From contig CM026568.1 of assembly GCA_015143295.1 (NCBI GenBank), positions 13,026,607 through 13,090,606 of the forward strand: DNA of 64,000 bases. Reading direction: 5' to 3'. The translations under genes were made by a program, and so were the position numbers. Source of the stretch: Tetracentron sinense. Taxonomy: Eukaryota > Streptophyta > Magnoliopsida > Trochodendrales > Trochodendraceae. The notes under the pieces are model-generated. The model had not been told where the DNA came from. It did no database searches and was given only the letters and a program-made list of their open reading frames with translations. Positions 37,831 through 50,628 of this stretch are shown here, piece after piece. Numbering within the stretch: the first letter of the stretch is position 1; the number at the start of each line of letters is the position of its first letter.

Positions 37831-39020
37831 ATAAGGGTTAGGGAATTTAAAAAATTAAAAAAGAGACATATGTCGGGGATGAGGGGTGAGACACTGTTCC
37901 TAGCAGATTATTTTAATTAGAGGGTCAGGCCGTTCCGTCCAAATTAATCTTTGAACCAAGTTGTTGTATTGACCTTAGTAACACAAGCTTCCTAACTTGC
38001 AACTCACTCTCCCTCTCAAACCTCGTTCTCGGGAGCACGGTTTCAATTTTTGTAGAACACAGTTTATGATTTATAAAGAGTGCCGTTTATGGCTTTTGGA
38101 GATCACCTACTGTACCTATAAAGAGCATAATTTTTTGGGTAAAGTTTTATTTTTATCCCAATTTTCTTGTAAGGTGGCATTTTTATTTTGTCATTTTCTA
38201 TTGTAAGGTACAAAATTCTTGTAATGTATGCTGATTATTGATGTTCTTGTAATTGAATTTAGAATGATACATATATTAATAATCATCTTGTTTACCGTGA
38301 TTACAAATTTGAATGATGGATGATCTTATCAATTCTTTCTTATAATTTAGAAAGTAAAAAGATATATTTGCATGTACAAGTAATTTTCAAAAACAAGCAA
38401 ACATACTATATATATGTATATATGTATGTATATATATTTGTTGCTCTGGAGTTATTCTTGACCTTATCTTCAATTGAAATTTGACATTCTTGTGCTCTCG
38501 CGGGTTACTCAAGTATTGACTTGAGATTCGGATTCCGGTCTCTTTCTCCATCTATGTTAAAGAACTAACGTCATAACACTAACTGCACAGTAAAGACAAG
38601 AACAGGTTATATCCACAGCTTATTAACATTAATTAATTAAGAGTGAAATGCTGTTAAGTGAGGATGCGCATATATATCCTTATGCTGGCCATCCCATCTA
38701 TAACAAGTGGCACAAAGGAGATAAGAGAGGATTTTTCTTCAAATTAAGTGAGGCTGCATATCCCGTTGGTTAGCAGTTATATGGCCAACTACTTTTAGCA
38801 AGTTGCATAAGAGAGATGGAGAGAGAGAAGGTTAGGCTATATAAATTTCTGAGAATTAAAGGTTAGATAGCAACCCAACGGCCAACTATACCAAGTCCTA
38901 AGTAGGGAATGGTGTTGGAAATATTTTGATACTGGTTTTGTTAGCCGTCATGCATGAACCCAAAATAACTCCCACTTTTCAATCAATTCAACAACCCCCA
39001 CCACACTGCAATGCAATGTA

Positions 39021-39078
39021 ACACACACACACACACACTCTCTCTCTCTCTCTCTCTCTCTCTATACATATATATAAG
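39021..39078. repeat. (AC)n(TC)n(TA)n microsatellite
   Basis: About nine AC units, then about ten TC units, then tatacatatatata. Confidence 0.9.
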
Positions 39079-39464
39079 GACTATTCCATTTTATAATATC
39101 AATTCAACAACCCCACAATGCAATGCATCTTTCTCACTATATATAATACTAACCATTAAGTTGGGAGTTCCATGATTGGTAGATTCATTATTAATATGCA
39201 CTGTTCGGTTAGTCGGCAAATCTCAGATATGAAACTTGGAAAGAAACAAAAAAAAACGTTGGATCTGAATCATCTGATAGCCTACTAACTAACTCCATGA
39301 TTCAGGGTGTGGGAGTTATAAGTGGGCTCAGCAACCGATCACCTGAACTTACATCAAAGACTATACACGTGGCACAAACATGCAAGGCTCAGGATCCTCT
39401 CGAGTTCATACCGGGGGAGACTCTCTCCGGTTTTAACCCCTAGAGGTCGCCACGTGACTCCTTT

Positions 39465-39667
39465 GACACCCCTTAACCATGGGTAAGGTTCACCCACCCA
39501 TCTTTGATTTTTTCTTAAAAATATTAATTATTATTTTTTAAATTAAAAAACTGTTTTTAGAGTTTTTTAATACTAAAAACAGTTTTTAATTTAAAAAAAA
39601 GAATTAATATTTTTTTAAAAAAAACCAAGGATGGATGTGTGAACCTTACCCATGGTTAAGGGGTGTC
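39465..39667. mobile_element. Fold-back MITE, about 203 bp
   Basis: Nearly the whole element is one hairpin. The outer 29 bp are perfectly complementary (gacaccccttaaccatgggt ... acccatggttaaggggtgtc), and the arms continue imperfectly through an AT-rich centre containing aaacagtttttaa. Related 'ggttaag.ttcacccat' fragments occur at 41515-41600, 43495-43560 and 52620-52690. Confidence 0.75.
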
Positions 39668-39710
39668 ATGTCCTCTTTGTCTTCCCTTAAGAAGTCTAGC
39701 ACTTAAAATT

Positions 39711-40170
39711 AGGGCTGTCTTCAGCCCGGGCTTGTCCAAGCCCGGCTCGGCTTGAAAGGGCTTGAAAGGGTTTGTTCTAGGCCTGAAGCTAGGTTCGGCC
39801 CGAAATCAAGCTTGAAGGCTTGGCCCGAAGCTCGGCTAGAATTCAAAATCCTGGTTCGAAACTTGGCTCGGCCCGAACTTATTCAAACTCGAGACGTGCT
39901 TGGCTTGGCTCGAGCTCGACTTGAATACTTTTTTATAAAAATAAAAATAAAAAAATAATATTTTATATTATTTATATATATAATAATGATATATATAAAT
40001 AATATTTTTATTATTTTTTTAAATAAAATTCGAGCCGAGCTCGGCTTGATTGGATTTTCAAGCTTCTTTTTATGCTTGGCTTGACCCGATTAAGCCTAAA
40101 ATTCAAGCCGATCTCGGGCTGAACCGGACCAAACCCAACCGCACAAACGGTCCAATGATCGGGCAGCCCC
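39711..40170. mobile_element. Small non-autonomous DNA transposon, 10-bp TSD
   Basis: About 460 bp flanked by the direct repeat acttaaaatt (39701-39710 and 40171-40180). Termini are agggctgtc and gggcagcccc, inverted over about 8 bp. The body is rich in 'cggctcggcttgaa' words with an AT-rich middle. A 9-11-bp duplication would fit a MULE derivative, while the termini resemble hAT-like elements. The superfamily is undecided. Confidence 0.6.
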
Positions 40171-40207
40171 ACTTAAAATTCAAGCCTTTTTTTTTTTTGG
40201 TGCAGTT

Positions 40208-40345
40208 ACCGTTTGGCCTGGGATTGTCTCTGGCGAAGCCAGAAACCCCTTTCGGGTGGGCCTCATGACTTTGACTTCTCCACCACTTATCACCTATTCT
40301 ATGGAACCCCGAGACAAGCCCTTTCAGGCTTTGCCGGAGACCTCC
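40208..40345. repeat. Palindromic repeat shared with 19852-20000
   Basis: The left arm carries gggattgtctctggcgaagcc and the right arm is its reverse complement style (ggaaccccgagacaagccct ... aggctttgccggagacc). The centre has catgactttgacttctcc. It could be a SINE/MITE or a LINE tail. Confidence 0.5.
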
Positions 40346-41454
40346 AAAGCCTTATCGTTTACGTTAGTACGGTTAGATGTGAGTTGCGCAGTGGAACTCT
40401 TGCAACTCGTACCCGGGGGGATTGGATCCCCGGACCGTCCATATGAAGGCGACACCCCTGCTACTCATAGGACAATTATGCCCATTGTCTCGTCACGTTA
40501 AAGATTAGTTAGTTTTGTTCCCGATGAAGGGGGATTATCTTATGTGGGACCCTTGACAAAGAGTTTGGTCCCACCCATTATATTTATACAACCCATCCTG
40601 TTAGGTCCAATTGGTGTAACGGTGTTACGCATATCCCACAAGCTGTAAAGAAATTTATTTAATGAAATGCTATTGAGATTGTCCTAGACCACCCCCACAA
40701 CGACAAGTTTTTTCTTTTTTATAAAATTAATCCCTTGCTGTTGGGAACGATCTCGGGATGATCTCTACCTGGACGGCCTCAAAAGCAAAATCATGCTGTG
40801 TTTGCTTGGAAGGAAATTATGTGCACAAAATTAATTTTAACAGAAAAGTTAATTTTTTGTTTCTGGAATTTTGCAAAATAATTTTTTTATCGCAGATAAA
40901 TCTCTAACTTTGAGTTATACTTGTAGAATTTTTTTTAATTTTTTTTTTTTATAATGTTTTCCCTCCAAACAAACAAAGCCTTATTTCTTTTTCCTTGAAA
41001 ATTAAGTAAGATTAGCATTGGAGGAAGGATTAATCTAGTTGACGCTACTACCTAACTTAAAAGGATGGGTTGCAACTGTGTGAGGTAGAAAATAGAATAT
41101 ATAATTAGTAACTTTAATCATATTTATGAACGTTCTCTCTATGAAGATTTTTTATTTTTATTTTTCTATTTTTTGATTTGAAATCTCTATGATGTGTTTA
41201 TTAAGGGCTAGTTTGTATTCGGGTCCAAGGAACTATTTTTCTGGGAGATCTTTTCCCATTTGTTTGGCGCATGAGAAAGTTTATGTTGTTGAAAATTCTT
41301 TTCAAAAGTCACCACATTTTCCGTTGTTTGAAAGGAAATTTTGTGCAAAAATTTGAAGAAGTTGCTTTCGTCAAAGCAGAAAATGACTATCAATGGCTAT
41401 GAAACTGCCATAATTGAGCACTATTGTGAGGCTCAATTGCCGTACGGAAAATAA

Positions 41455-41857
41455 TCACCTTATTGGTCAGTTAAGCGAGGAGGGGGTGTCTTGGCTCCTC
41501 TTTTCTTGTCACATGTCCCAATTTTAATTCTGTATAACAGTGGTTAAGATTCGCTTACCCTTAAGATTCACCCATCTACCCTTAGTTTTTAGTAAAATAA
41601 AATGATTTTTTAAAACCATATCATTAAAAAAAACTTTAACCCGAATTCATGACGTAGGGACAACTTTGTAGGGGCGGCTTTGTAAGAGCAACGAGTGAAC
41701 TATTGCTCTTGCCATATATTGAGGACCTAAATCCTTGAGATTTTTTTGATAAGGAGTTATTTTCTTCTTTTTGGTCCAACACATAAAGCTAACTCAAAAT
41801 AAAATTTGACAGAAAGTTCTTTTCACAAAAGATGTGCATTTTTCATGGTTTCTTAAA
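41455..41857 (+). repeat. Direct duplication, copy 1
   Basis: Collinear with 43429-43831 (same length), with dispersed substitutions. It carries one 'ggttaagattcgcttaccc' MITE-like fragment. Confidence 0.8.
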
Positions 41858-43428
41858 GGAAAATAGTTAACGTACTTGAGAAAACCATTTTCAAACTTAA
41901 GGCTGGACCTCATTGGTCCTTGCCCCCCCCCCCCATAAATACCCACCAACTTTTTTTTTGTGTTTCACCTTTTTTTCCTCAACAATCAAACAGAAGAATT
42001 TAAGAAAGAGCTGTAATGAAATAATTAATTGTGGGTAAAGGAAAGGGTAAATTACACTCACCTCCTTTGAGGTTTGGTGAAATTTCAGAAACCTCCCTTC
42101 TAGTTTCTGAATTTACACTGTCCTTCCCTCAACTTCGATTGTCTGTAACATATACCCATTTCCTTAAGTTTACCGTTATTTTATGGAAGGACTTTGATGA
42201 TGTAATTGATCATTCGTACAATTTTTAATTATTTCTTATAGTAATAATTCTGTAGAATAGTATTAATAAGGGTATCGAATCTCTAAGGACTGTGCTAGTC
42301 TCGTTGCCTTTTATTAAGATTAATTTTTTTAATAGATTAAACTAAAACAATTAATTAAACTAATGGAAAATTTTAATTTAATTATCAACTATTGGGTTTT
42401 TAAATCATTTGGAGAGAAGATATAGGGTATTCGAATCTACCACTAATCTCATAACTAATACAATTCTAAATTTATTCGGACCTTTTGATTTGCAAACATT
42501 ACAGTTAGAGTTACAACACGTCCCCTATTAACTGATCAAGAAAAGTATAAGGGATCAAATCCTATGCATATCGTATCTTCGGTTAGCACGAATGATACAC
42601 ACTAATGTATTGTTGTGTAATCACTCGTCTTCCCTTAATATAAGATATCTTATGATTTAATCTCTCGATATGTTAAAACCATTGCATAAAACATATATTA
42701 GAATTCTAACGAAAATTAACATAAGTGAGTTTAATTCTAATTTCCTAACACCTAAAACAAGGATAGAAATTCCATTGAAATCAAATTTTGAATAATAAAA
42801 TCAGTTGTTAAAACAACCATTTCATTATGCAATCAATGTCTTATTAATAAAAAATCTAAATAAAAACAAAATAAAAGACACAATTACTTGGTTAGGATTT
42901 CATCGAAACCCTAGAACGGAAAGTTAGTTCATCGCGAAGAAGGAGCACATCATCTTCATAGACAAAAACGACGGACTTATCTTCATGGCTTCTTTGATCT
43001 CCAAAGCTCTTTTTCTTCTTTAAATCCAAAATTATCTAATCCTCTTTTTTGGCCACAAAGTCTTCTATTTATATCGAAAAGGGAAAAATTCGGATTAGGT
43101 TTTGTAAGCCTATTACAACTCAAAATCCTCTATTTCGTACACAAATTTCCAGACAAAAACGCCGATTTGCGATCGATCGCATAGCAGCTGCGATCGATCG
43201 CAGTCAGGAAGAAACTCTCTGCCACAAATACGATGGAACGCATTTGCTTTTATCTATCGCAGGCCTATACCTGCGATCTATTGCAATCTAGATATGATCT
43301 ATTGCAAGGTAAGAAATTTTTCTAAATTTCTCATTTCTTTTGATCTTCACATGCTCGGCATTCTTTTGAGTTTTTTGAAAATCTTTAAATCTTTATTTTG
43401 ACATTCTTTTTCTCACATGAACCTAAAA

Positions 43429-43831
43429 TCACCTCCTTGGTCAGTTACCCGAGGAGAGACATCTTGGCTCCTCTTTTATTGTCACATGTCCCATTTTTAA
43501 TTTTGTTTAACTGTGGTTAAAATTCACTTACCCTTAAGGTTCACCCATCTATCCTTAGTTTTTAGTAAAATAAAATAATTTTTTTAACCATATCATTAAA
43601 AAAACCTTTAACCCCGAATTCATGGCGAAAGGACAACTTTGTAGTGGCCGGCTTTGTAAGAGCAAGGAACTATCGCTCTTGCCACATATTGAGGACCTAA
43701 ATCCTTTTAAGACTTTTCTTTGATAAGGAGTTATTTTCTTCTTTTCAGCCCAACACATAAAACTTACTGAAAATAAAATTTGACAGAAAATTCTTCTCAC
43801 AAAAGATGTGCATTTTTCATGGTTTCTTAAA
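43429..43831 (+). repeat. Direct duplication, copy 2
   Basis: Paralogue of 41455-41857. It is followed at once by ~43 bp (43829-43871) that are the reverse complement of 41960-42001, so one copy has undergone a local inversion. Confidence 0.8.
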
Positions 43832-44133
43832 TTCTTCTGCTTGGTTGTTGAGGAAAAAAAAGGTGAAACACAAAAATTGAGAAAATGCAATTAAGCGCTG
43901 TAATAAAATAATTAATTTTTTTCTTCTCTTTTTTCTCAACAAACAAACAAATATGGGTAAAAGAAAAGAAGTGTTGTAGATGAATTTGGATTTTGCACGA
44001 ATCATCGATTACAAGAATTTTTTTTTTTTTCACCTTAAGTTTATAAATTTCAAAGCTCCAAATCAACACCCTTTGTATGGTGTGGGACCTAGGAAAGATA
44101 AGCTTTACCTATAGATTATATATATACTATATG

Positions 44134-44310
44134 TAATTGTAAATTAATAAAGTAACCACCTAAATGCAATAGCTATTGTTTGTAGATATGCGATTATGAA
44201 GAAATTGTAAATTAATAAAGTATCACCTAAATGTTAGCTTAGGATAAGCCACTATGATCTAATAAATTAATAAAGTACCACCTAAATGCTAGCTTGTGGA
44301 TATGCCCAAA
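44134..44310. repeat. ~60-70-bp tandem repeat, three copies
   Basis: Units built on 'aaattaataaagta' + 'ccacctaaatg', at about 44141, 44208 and 44263. Confidence 0.75.
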
Positions 44311-44683
44311 GTGGCGTTAATGGGCTAACTACTAATCAGCTAATCACGATAAGTACTTAATATATATTATACTGACTTCTATTTGGCACCGCCTAATATA
44401 ATTGTTAGCAAGCGGCCTTGATGAAAAATAGACATGTAACAAATTATTTTAAAATTTGAGAAAATCCATTTAAAATATGTTCCTTTTATAACTTAGGTTG
44501 GGTAAAAAATGAATTTTAAGAGGTTAATGCTAAGTAACTAGGATTAATGAACACATGTTTAGGCTTATTTTTTACACGCCTCTCAAGAGACCCACCTTGA
44601 ATGAATTTTTTTAACTTTTACAATCTAACTTGAATATTCTTTGAGGTCTTTACTTCAACTTATAGGAGTGGTGCCTTTTAAAA

Positions 44684-44715
<32 letters not shown>

Positions 44716-45287
44716 CACCCACACACAAACGTGCGCTATTATTATTAACTTATGTCATAAAATCACATCAAAAAGTTTTCATGGATGTTTTTCTCGTAAA
44801 TCTTACAATATCATTGTATACGTAATGAATGATTATTGGGTATAACAACCGTCCAAGAATTGCCCATTAACAAATGGTTGAGCGGATTGAAGAAATGTTG
44901 AAAATGATGATCCAGTTTGGTATTCTCAAATGTGTATTGACAAAAAATTGTTTACTTGTGAGTTTCATCTATGTTAGGTCATGTTATTGCATTAGGTTGT
45001 GTGAGTCTAATAACAATGTCGAAAATAATAAAATTAAGGGGTAACGATTTTGATTTAATTAAGTTCTAACAGAAGCATGGAGCATGGAAGAGATTATATG
45101 CTTAACTAGCTATGCCAAAACCATTTTTTTTTTACAATAACTAATTTCCACAATAGCGGGGTTAATATCTATTTTAGGTTAGTAAAAGGTGAAGATTTCA
45201 ACCACACACCCTCACGAGATTCGATTCAGGATCAAACGTGTGGTGCTATGCACACACAACGAATGGGGGTAGGCAATGCCTCTTGAT

Positions 45288-45292
45288 GAAAG
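45288..45292. repeat. Target duplication gaaag, left
   Basis: Matches 51173-51177. Confidence 0.85.
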
Positions 45293-45837
45293 TGTTGGAT
45301 TTTGGCTCGAATTAGGCAAAAACCCCAAGGGGCGATCGATTGCCCCACCAAGGGGGATCGATCGCCCAGTGCTCCGTTTGGCGTGGAATGTTTCGGGAAA
45401 TTGTTATTTTAGTCTCTTTATGTTTTGGGAAACCCCTATTCCGATTGGGGGACTTTCTATTAGTTTAGGGCTCTTGTTTAGGCCTATAGATAGGGGATTA
45501 TGGGTCTAGGGTTTGTATCTTTGCATCTAAGGATCAAGGGAATGCTTTTACATTGGGAGTGAGAGATAATAGAAAGGGTTAGAGCATATCAGGGCTTGGG
45601 AAATGTTTAAGGGAGAATAGATAGGGATTCTTCTTTGGGTTTTCATAAAGAAGGTGAGTTGAGTACTTTTGTACTAGTTCCTCAAGGTTTCTGTAAATAA
45701 AGAAGTGATTGGATCTTGACCCGTGGACGTAGGCAGGTTGTTGCCGAACGACGTATATCTCTTGTGTTCCTTTGTATGTGTGTTTTGGTTTATTCTTTTC
45801 CATCGGGTTATTTTCTATTGGTGTTTTTCTCGCAACA
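45293..45837 (+). repeat. Copia 2 5' LTR
   Basis: TGTTGGATTTTGG...CGCAACA. Contains gatcgatcgc words near its start. The TATA box at ~45484 reads tatagata, against tataaata in the 3' LTR. Confidence 0.85.
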
Positions 45838-45840
45838 AAT

Positions 45841-45852
45841 TGGTATCAGAGC
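45841..45852 (+). promoter_or_regulatory. Copia 2 primer-binding site
   Basis: tggtatcagagc, complementary to initiator methionine tRNA, 3 bp after the LTR. Confidence 0.9.
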
Positions 45853-45877
45853 TTCGGGTTGGGTTAATTATTTTTCA

Positions 45878-46694
45878 ATGGCTTTGAAAAATTCTGGACA
45901 ATTTTCCCTGGAGAAGTTTGACGGAAAATGAAGTTTTAATCTGTGGCAAAGGAGGGTAAATGATGTCCTAGTTCAACAGGGTCTCGCAAGGGCATTGAAG
46001 GGGGATTTCGGTAAACCAGAAAAGATGCCTGATGCAGATTGGGAAGACATTGAGGCGAGGGCAGTCAGCACAATACACCTCTGTCTTACAGATAACTTGA
46101 TGCATAGCGTTATAGATGAGGAATCGACACTGGATCTTTGGAAGAAGTTGGAAACACTCTATATCGAAAAAAGCCTTACCAATAGGTTATACTTGAAAAA
46201 TGAGTTCAATACCTTAAAGATGGCGGATGGTGCAGATCTCATGGAGCACATTAATGTGTTCAACCAGATCTTGAATCAACTGCAAAAAGTTGGTGCCAAG
46301 GTGGATGAAGAAGACCAAGTCATGGGGCTTCTTACATCACTTCCAGACTCATGTGATCACTTGGTGCCAACTCTCATGTATGGCAAAGAAACATTACTGA
46401 TGGAGGAGGTCACGGTGACGTTACTCTCTTACGAGATTAGGCGGAAGTCATCGCATGATGGAAATAATCATGCCATGGTTGATCGGGGAGGAGGAAGAGA
46501 CTAAGAGAGAGGATCTGGAAAAGGGAGGGGTAGATCCAAATTCAAGGGAAAAGGTGGGGTCAGTTGCTATCATTGCAAAGAATTAGGGCATTTCAAAAGG
46601 GAGTTTCCGAGGCGTGCTGATAGGAAGAGGAATTCTTCCGGAGGAGATTCCTCAGCGGCAATAGCAATAGATAATGAGGAATACATTGAAGATG
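45878..46694 (+). pseudogene. Copia 2 gag, interrupted
   Basis: Starts MALKNSGQFSLEKFDGK and hits a stop at codon 18. It then reads a UBN2-type gag (LWKKLETLYIEKSLTNRLYL) to a second stop at 46504. A zinc knuckle CYHCKELGHFKREF (last Cys changed to Phe) lies at ~46564. These features match the Tnt1/Tork lineage. The frame ends at DVF, where the solo LTR at 46700 is inserted. It continues after 49701 with VSKCMDNSSSEWI. Confidence 0.85.
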
Positions 46695-46699
46695 TTTTC
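46695..46699. repeat. Target duplication ttttc, left
   Basis: Matches 49697-49701. Confidence 0.85.
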
Positions 46700-49696
46700 T
46701 GTAGAACCCCGAAAATTTGAGTTCACCATACTATGAATAGTACAAGTGAAAAGTGCCCTTGTATGGTATGTGTAAAGGCCTAAGGCCTTCCTTCGTGTTC
46801 TTGGTATCATGGTGAGTCAAGTGAGGGTTTAGGTACGTGTTTTGAGTCTTAAAAAACAAGGGTATAAAATACCCTAAGTGTTTGATGGGTTGTAAGTGAA
46901 CAGTGAATGATGAATAGTGTTAGTGCGCGAGACATAAAGAAGCCGAGGCCTCTCATGCATATTGGTGTGATTTCAACGATCACCGAGGTGGGTTAAAAAC
47001 CTATGGAGAACAAGTCATGAGGTGTGAGTCGGGTTGTTAAACCCAAGTGAAAAGAGTGTGAAAGTACTCGAAATATTCTAAGTGTCAAAGAGGTATGTCT
47101 TGACATTCTCTCAACTTGTAGGAGCCATATTCTGGTGACCACTCATCGGAATCGAGTGATTCTTGAAGTTTTGGAAAGGTATTGGGACCATCTTTGAGGT
47201 TGATGCTTATCATTTTTCTTGATTTTGAGTCGGGGTTGAGTTAAAAGTTGGATTTTCAAAATCGGGTCTGTTGAAAATCTAGACTGTCGAAACCCAATTT
47301 CGGACCAGTTGACTTTCGAGGCATTTTTGATAGAGTAAAACTCAAATTTTGGAGTTTTGTAAAACATGAAAGTTGTTCCCTTTCGAAAAATGAATCTAAC
47401 ACAATTTGAATTGTCAAAATCGGACCACCAAGTCAAAAGTTATGGCCAAAATACAAAAATGCATTCTTACAGACAAACTCGCTCGAGCGAGATCCAAACC
47501 CGCTCAAGAGAGATTGACCAAAATGCAATTTTTGAGTCCCGGGTGCAACCCGCTCGAGCGAGATGGAAGCCCAGAAATATTGTTTTAGGGTTTTTCTCAA
47601 CCCAAACACCTATATATACCCCGTTTTCGGGGGACCAAAGTTTATAACACTTAGAGAATGACTTTTGGAGAGAAAAAGGAGGAAACTTAGGTTTTCAAAA
47701 TGGGGGTTTCTCTCAAGATCAAGGAAACTCCCAAATTCAATCTTCAAGCTTCTCAAAACTAAAAAGGGGAGCAAGGATTGTGCAAGCCAAGGTTTTCTCA
47801 TGAGCTAAGCTACGAGGAAACGATCACAAAGGGGATTTCGTGAGAAGATCAAGAGGATTTCAAATCCTCTTCTCCAAGGCCTTTCAAGCTTGGATCTCCT
47901 TCCTAGAAGCTCGGATCTTACGTCTTCAAGTCTCCTCAAACTTTCTAGGGCTCACAACCAAAGAGATTTGAGTTTTCCAAGGTTAGTACACCCTTACTAG
48001 CTAACTTAGTATTAACCTAGATTTTCTCTTGAAATAGATTATGATTTGATAATATGTAACCCTATTCTCCTTTAAGATCAATGATTCCTAAAAATTATGC
48101 AAGATAACCAAATGATGGAATGGTGGATGGAATGTATGGGTGCTATTGGGTGTTGAGGCGATTGGATGCCAAATAGTGTGATGAATGTGTTGTGATGAAA
48201 ATGGTGAAAGGGTAATGTATTAATAATACACGCACTTAATGCGATTGATGAAATGCTTGAAACATAAAAACATGAACAAAAGGCTATAAAGAGATGTTGA
48301 ATGTCACTTGTTTGATGAAATGCATGAATGAGAATGCAATGAATTAAAAGAAGAGTTATGAAAGCATGATTTATGTAGTTTTCCCCTAAATGGTGATTTT
48401 GTTCAAATGTTCTATATGATTGTTAAATTCTCACATGACTATAATAAGAATTGAAATGCAACATATTGCTCTATATGGTTGAACTATGATTTAGGGAATT
48501 TTTCCAAATTGGTAAATGTTGCTAATATGCCTCCATATGTTTTATTTAAGTTCTCTTAAATCTATGAAATGATACTTGTTATTCATCTAAGTATTTTCAT
48601 TCCAAGATGACGCTCACAAGCACCGCAAGCACTACATGTTTTGTATGATCAATGACTCTCCTAAGCACGATGTTTGAGAATGCATAAGAAAAGTATTAAG
48701 GGAAACCTCACAAGGAAAAATAATGAACTCATAACATGTGACAAGGTCAAACTTTGGGTTGGCAAAGTCTAAGATCGGTTACTATGTCTCTACGGATCAT
48801 AAGTCAAAGATCGGTTACCTCATGCTCATAAGGATCAAGTCTAAGATCTTGCATAAACTCCAAGGATCATAAGTCTCGTAAGACTTTTCAAGAACTCATA
48901 AGAATTCACAAGTCTAAGATCTTGCATATGTTTCCAAGGATCATAAGCTCACAAGAAGCTCACAAGCTCACAAGAAAGCTCACAAGAAGCTCACAAGCTC
49001 ACAAGAAATCTCACAAGGCTCATAAGAAATCTCACGAGAAAGCTCACAAGAACTTATAAGAACTCATATGCTCACAAGAACTTGTAAGAACTCATATGTT
49101 CACAAGAAAGGTTATAAGAACTCGTAAGCTCACAAGAACTCGTAAGAAATCTCACAAGACTTATAAGCTCACTTGAACTCGTAAGTTGAATTATGAATTG
49201 TATTCTCTTGATTAACTTTTTAGGATAACATGTATGCTCGTTATTACTATTGTTAGCTAGTAGCTTGTACCCGCTGAGTATTCCATATTCAGCCGTACAA
49301 TTATGTTGGCAGGTACACTATACGATATCTATACTCTATTTCCTTGGATCGAGGCGGTTCGTGGAGAGCAGGAGATTGCTTGGATTATCACCCAAATATG
49401 AGGGGTTTAGAGATGTGGCCCCTATGGTGGGGTTGAGTGAGAGAGACATGTATTTTGGGTTTATGTCTGGGGATATTGTATCACCTGAGTTTGTAACTCA
49501 GGTGAAGGAGTGCTTGTACATGTTTTAGTTTATATTCAGTTATTGTAAACAGTTGTACTTGGAATACAGTTAAGTTATTAAAAAAATTTTTAGTTCACCA
49601 TTTAACTTGCCTTGTATACTCCTTGCAGGATGGTTTTAAGTGTAAGTGACGTCGCCAAAGCCCCGTAACTCCTAAGGGGGATTTTGGGACGTTACA
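46700..49696 (+). mobile_element. 3.0-kb solo LTR nested in Copia 2 (probably Gypsy-type)
   Basis: TGTAGAACCCCGAAAA...GATTTTGGGACGTTACA with the perfect 5-bp duplication ttttc. It has a TATA box (ctatatatacc, ~47610) and a probable R/leader after it. It also has a Ser/Lys-poor non-coding body, cgctcgagcgagat repeats (47480-47565) and a dense array of ctcacaagaa words (48890-49170). No second LTR or coding domain. The terminus and size fit LTRs of large plant Ty3/Gypsy elements, but the lineage is not certain. Confidence 0.75.
48890..49170 (+). repeat. Short tandem array ctcacaagaa
   Basis: Irregular repetition of 'agctcacaagaa', 'ctcataagaact' and related 10-16-mers within the solo LTR. Confidence 0.75.
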
Positions 49697-49701
49697 TTTT
49701 C

Positions 49702-50284
49702 ACAGTCTCCAAATGTATGGATAATTCTTCTAGTGAGTGGATTTAGATTCGGGGGATTCATGTCATATTTGCTCAAATATGAAATTTTTTGATACATTCC
49801 AAAAGGGGACAAGAAAAGTGTTCCTGGGTGATGGATCTGAATGTGAAATCATGGGGTTTGGTAATGTAAAGATAAAAATATTTGATGGAGTTATTCAGAC
49901 TTTGGGAGGGGTAGCTTGTGTCCCTGAGTTGCGAAGGAATTTAATATTCCTCGGGCAATTAGACTCCAAAGGCTGTTGCTACACAATTGCAGGTAGAGTT
50001 ATCAAAATAAAGCGGGGAAAGCAGAGATGTTTGGTTTTGATGAAATGGAAGAAGTGTGGTGGTTTTATCTCTTAGAGGGGAATACGGTGGTAGGTGGAGC
50101 TACTACAAGGTCTGCAGGAAAACGAAAACCTGATGTTGTGCAGAGGGTAGAAAGTTCACCTAAAGTCTCTTTCATAGTCTGTGCAGAGATGAGTATTCCA
50201 GTAGGTTTTCGTAAGGGTGGAGATGGTGATGATGTGCCTTTGCCGGAGAGGACGGGTTTATATCCTCGTCCGGGATTCTTCTAA
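49702..50284 (+). pseudogene. Copia 2 protease / pre-integrase remnant
   Basis: Resumes the gag-pol frame after the nested LTR. A one-base deletion near 49743 shifts EWI into the frame of LDSGDSCHICSN, the retropepsin active-site region (DSG). This runs into a GAG-pre-integrase-like stretch (VACVPELRRNLIFLGQLDSK). Coding similarity fades by ~50280, and ~350 bp of unrecognised sequence precede the 3' LTR, consistent with a large internal deletion. Confidence 0.75.
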
Positions 50285-50628
50285 ATTGAAGAATGCGTTT
50301 TCAGGCTACACATGAGTTTTGACCATATTTTATTGAATCCGATAGAGTGCTTTCTGGGGTTTGGATTCGAGGGTGTGTGTAGCTGGTGGGTCTCTTTCGC
50401 AGATAGTGCAGAGACAGGCAAGGTCAAAGCGGTTGTTTGCGGTATTTGCAAACGGGTTTGCGGTAATTGCAAACGAGTTTCAAAATTTTAAGAGAGATTT
50501 TGGTTCGAGGTGGAAGTGCTCCCAGGATGTGGGCGATGCGGTGTCTATTTTGAAGGTTTGCTTGGTGATTAGGAAATTGGTTATCTTAATTGCGGGTGGG
50601 GTCGTGGAATTCTTGCCAATGTGGAGAT

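Larger units (their letters stand above)
33075..39464. other. Gene-free intergenic DNA rich in MITEs
   Basis: No reading frame resembles a known protein. It holds MITE copies at 34825 and 37684, arm 2 of an inverted duplication (36400-36916), a hairpin element (37138-37261) and several diverged 'ggttaagattcatccatttaacc' fragments (33960-34005, 35775-35985, 37620-37665). A CA/CT microsatellite lies at 39021-39078. Confidence 0.5.
40346..45287. other. Gene-free AT-rich DNA with local duplications
   Basis: No gene was recognised. It includes a 403-bp direct duplication (41455 and 43429), a gatcgatcgca-rich stretch (43165-43205), a ~65-bp tandem repeat (44134-44310) and a CT/TA microsatellite (44685-44714). 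Confidence 0.5.

Noticed and set aside
45276..45509. 77-codon frame repeated at 50590-50838
   Set aside because: It is LTR sequence present twice because it is in both LTRs of Copia 2.
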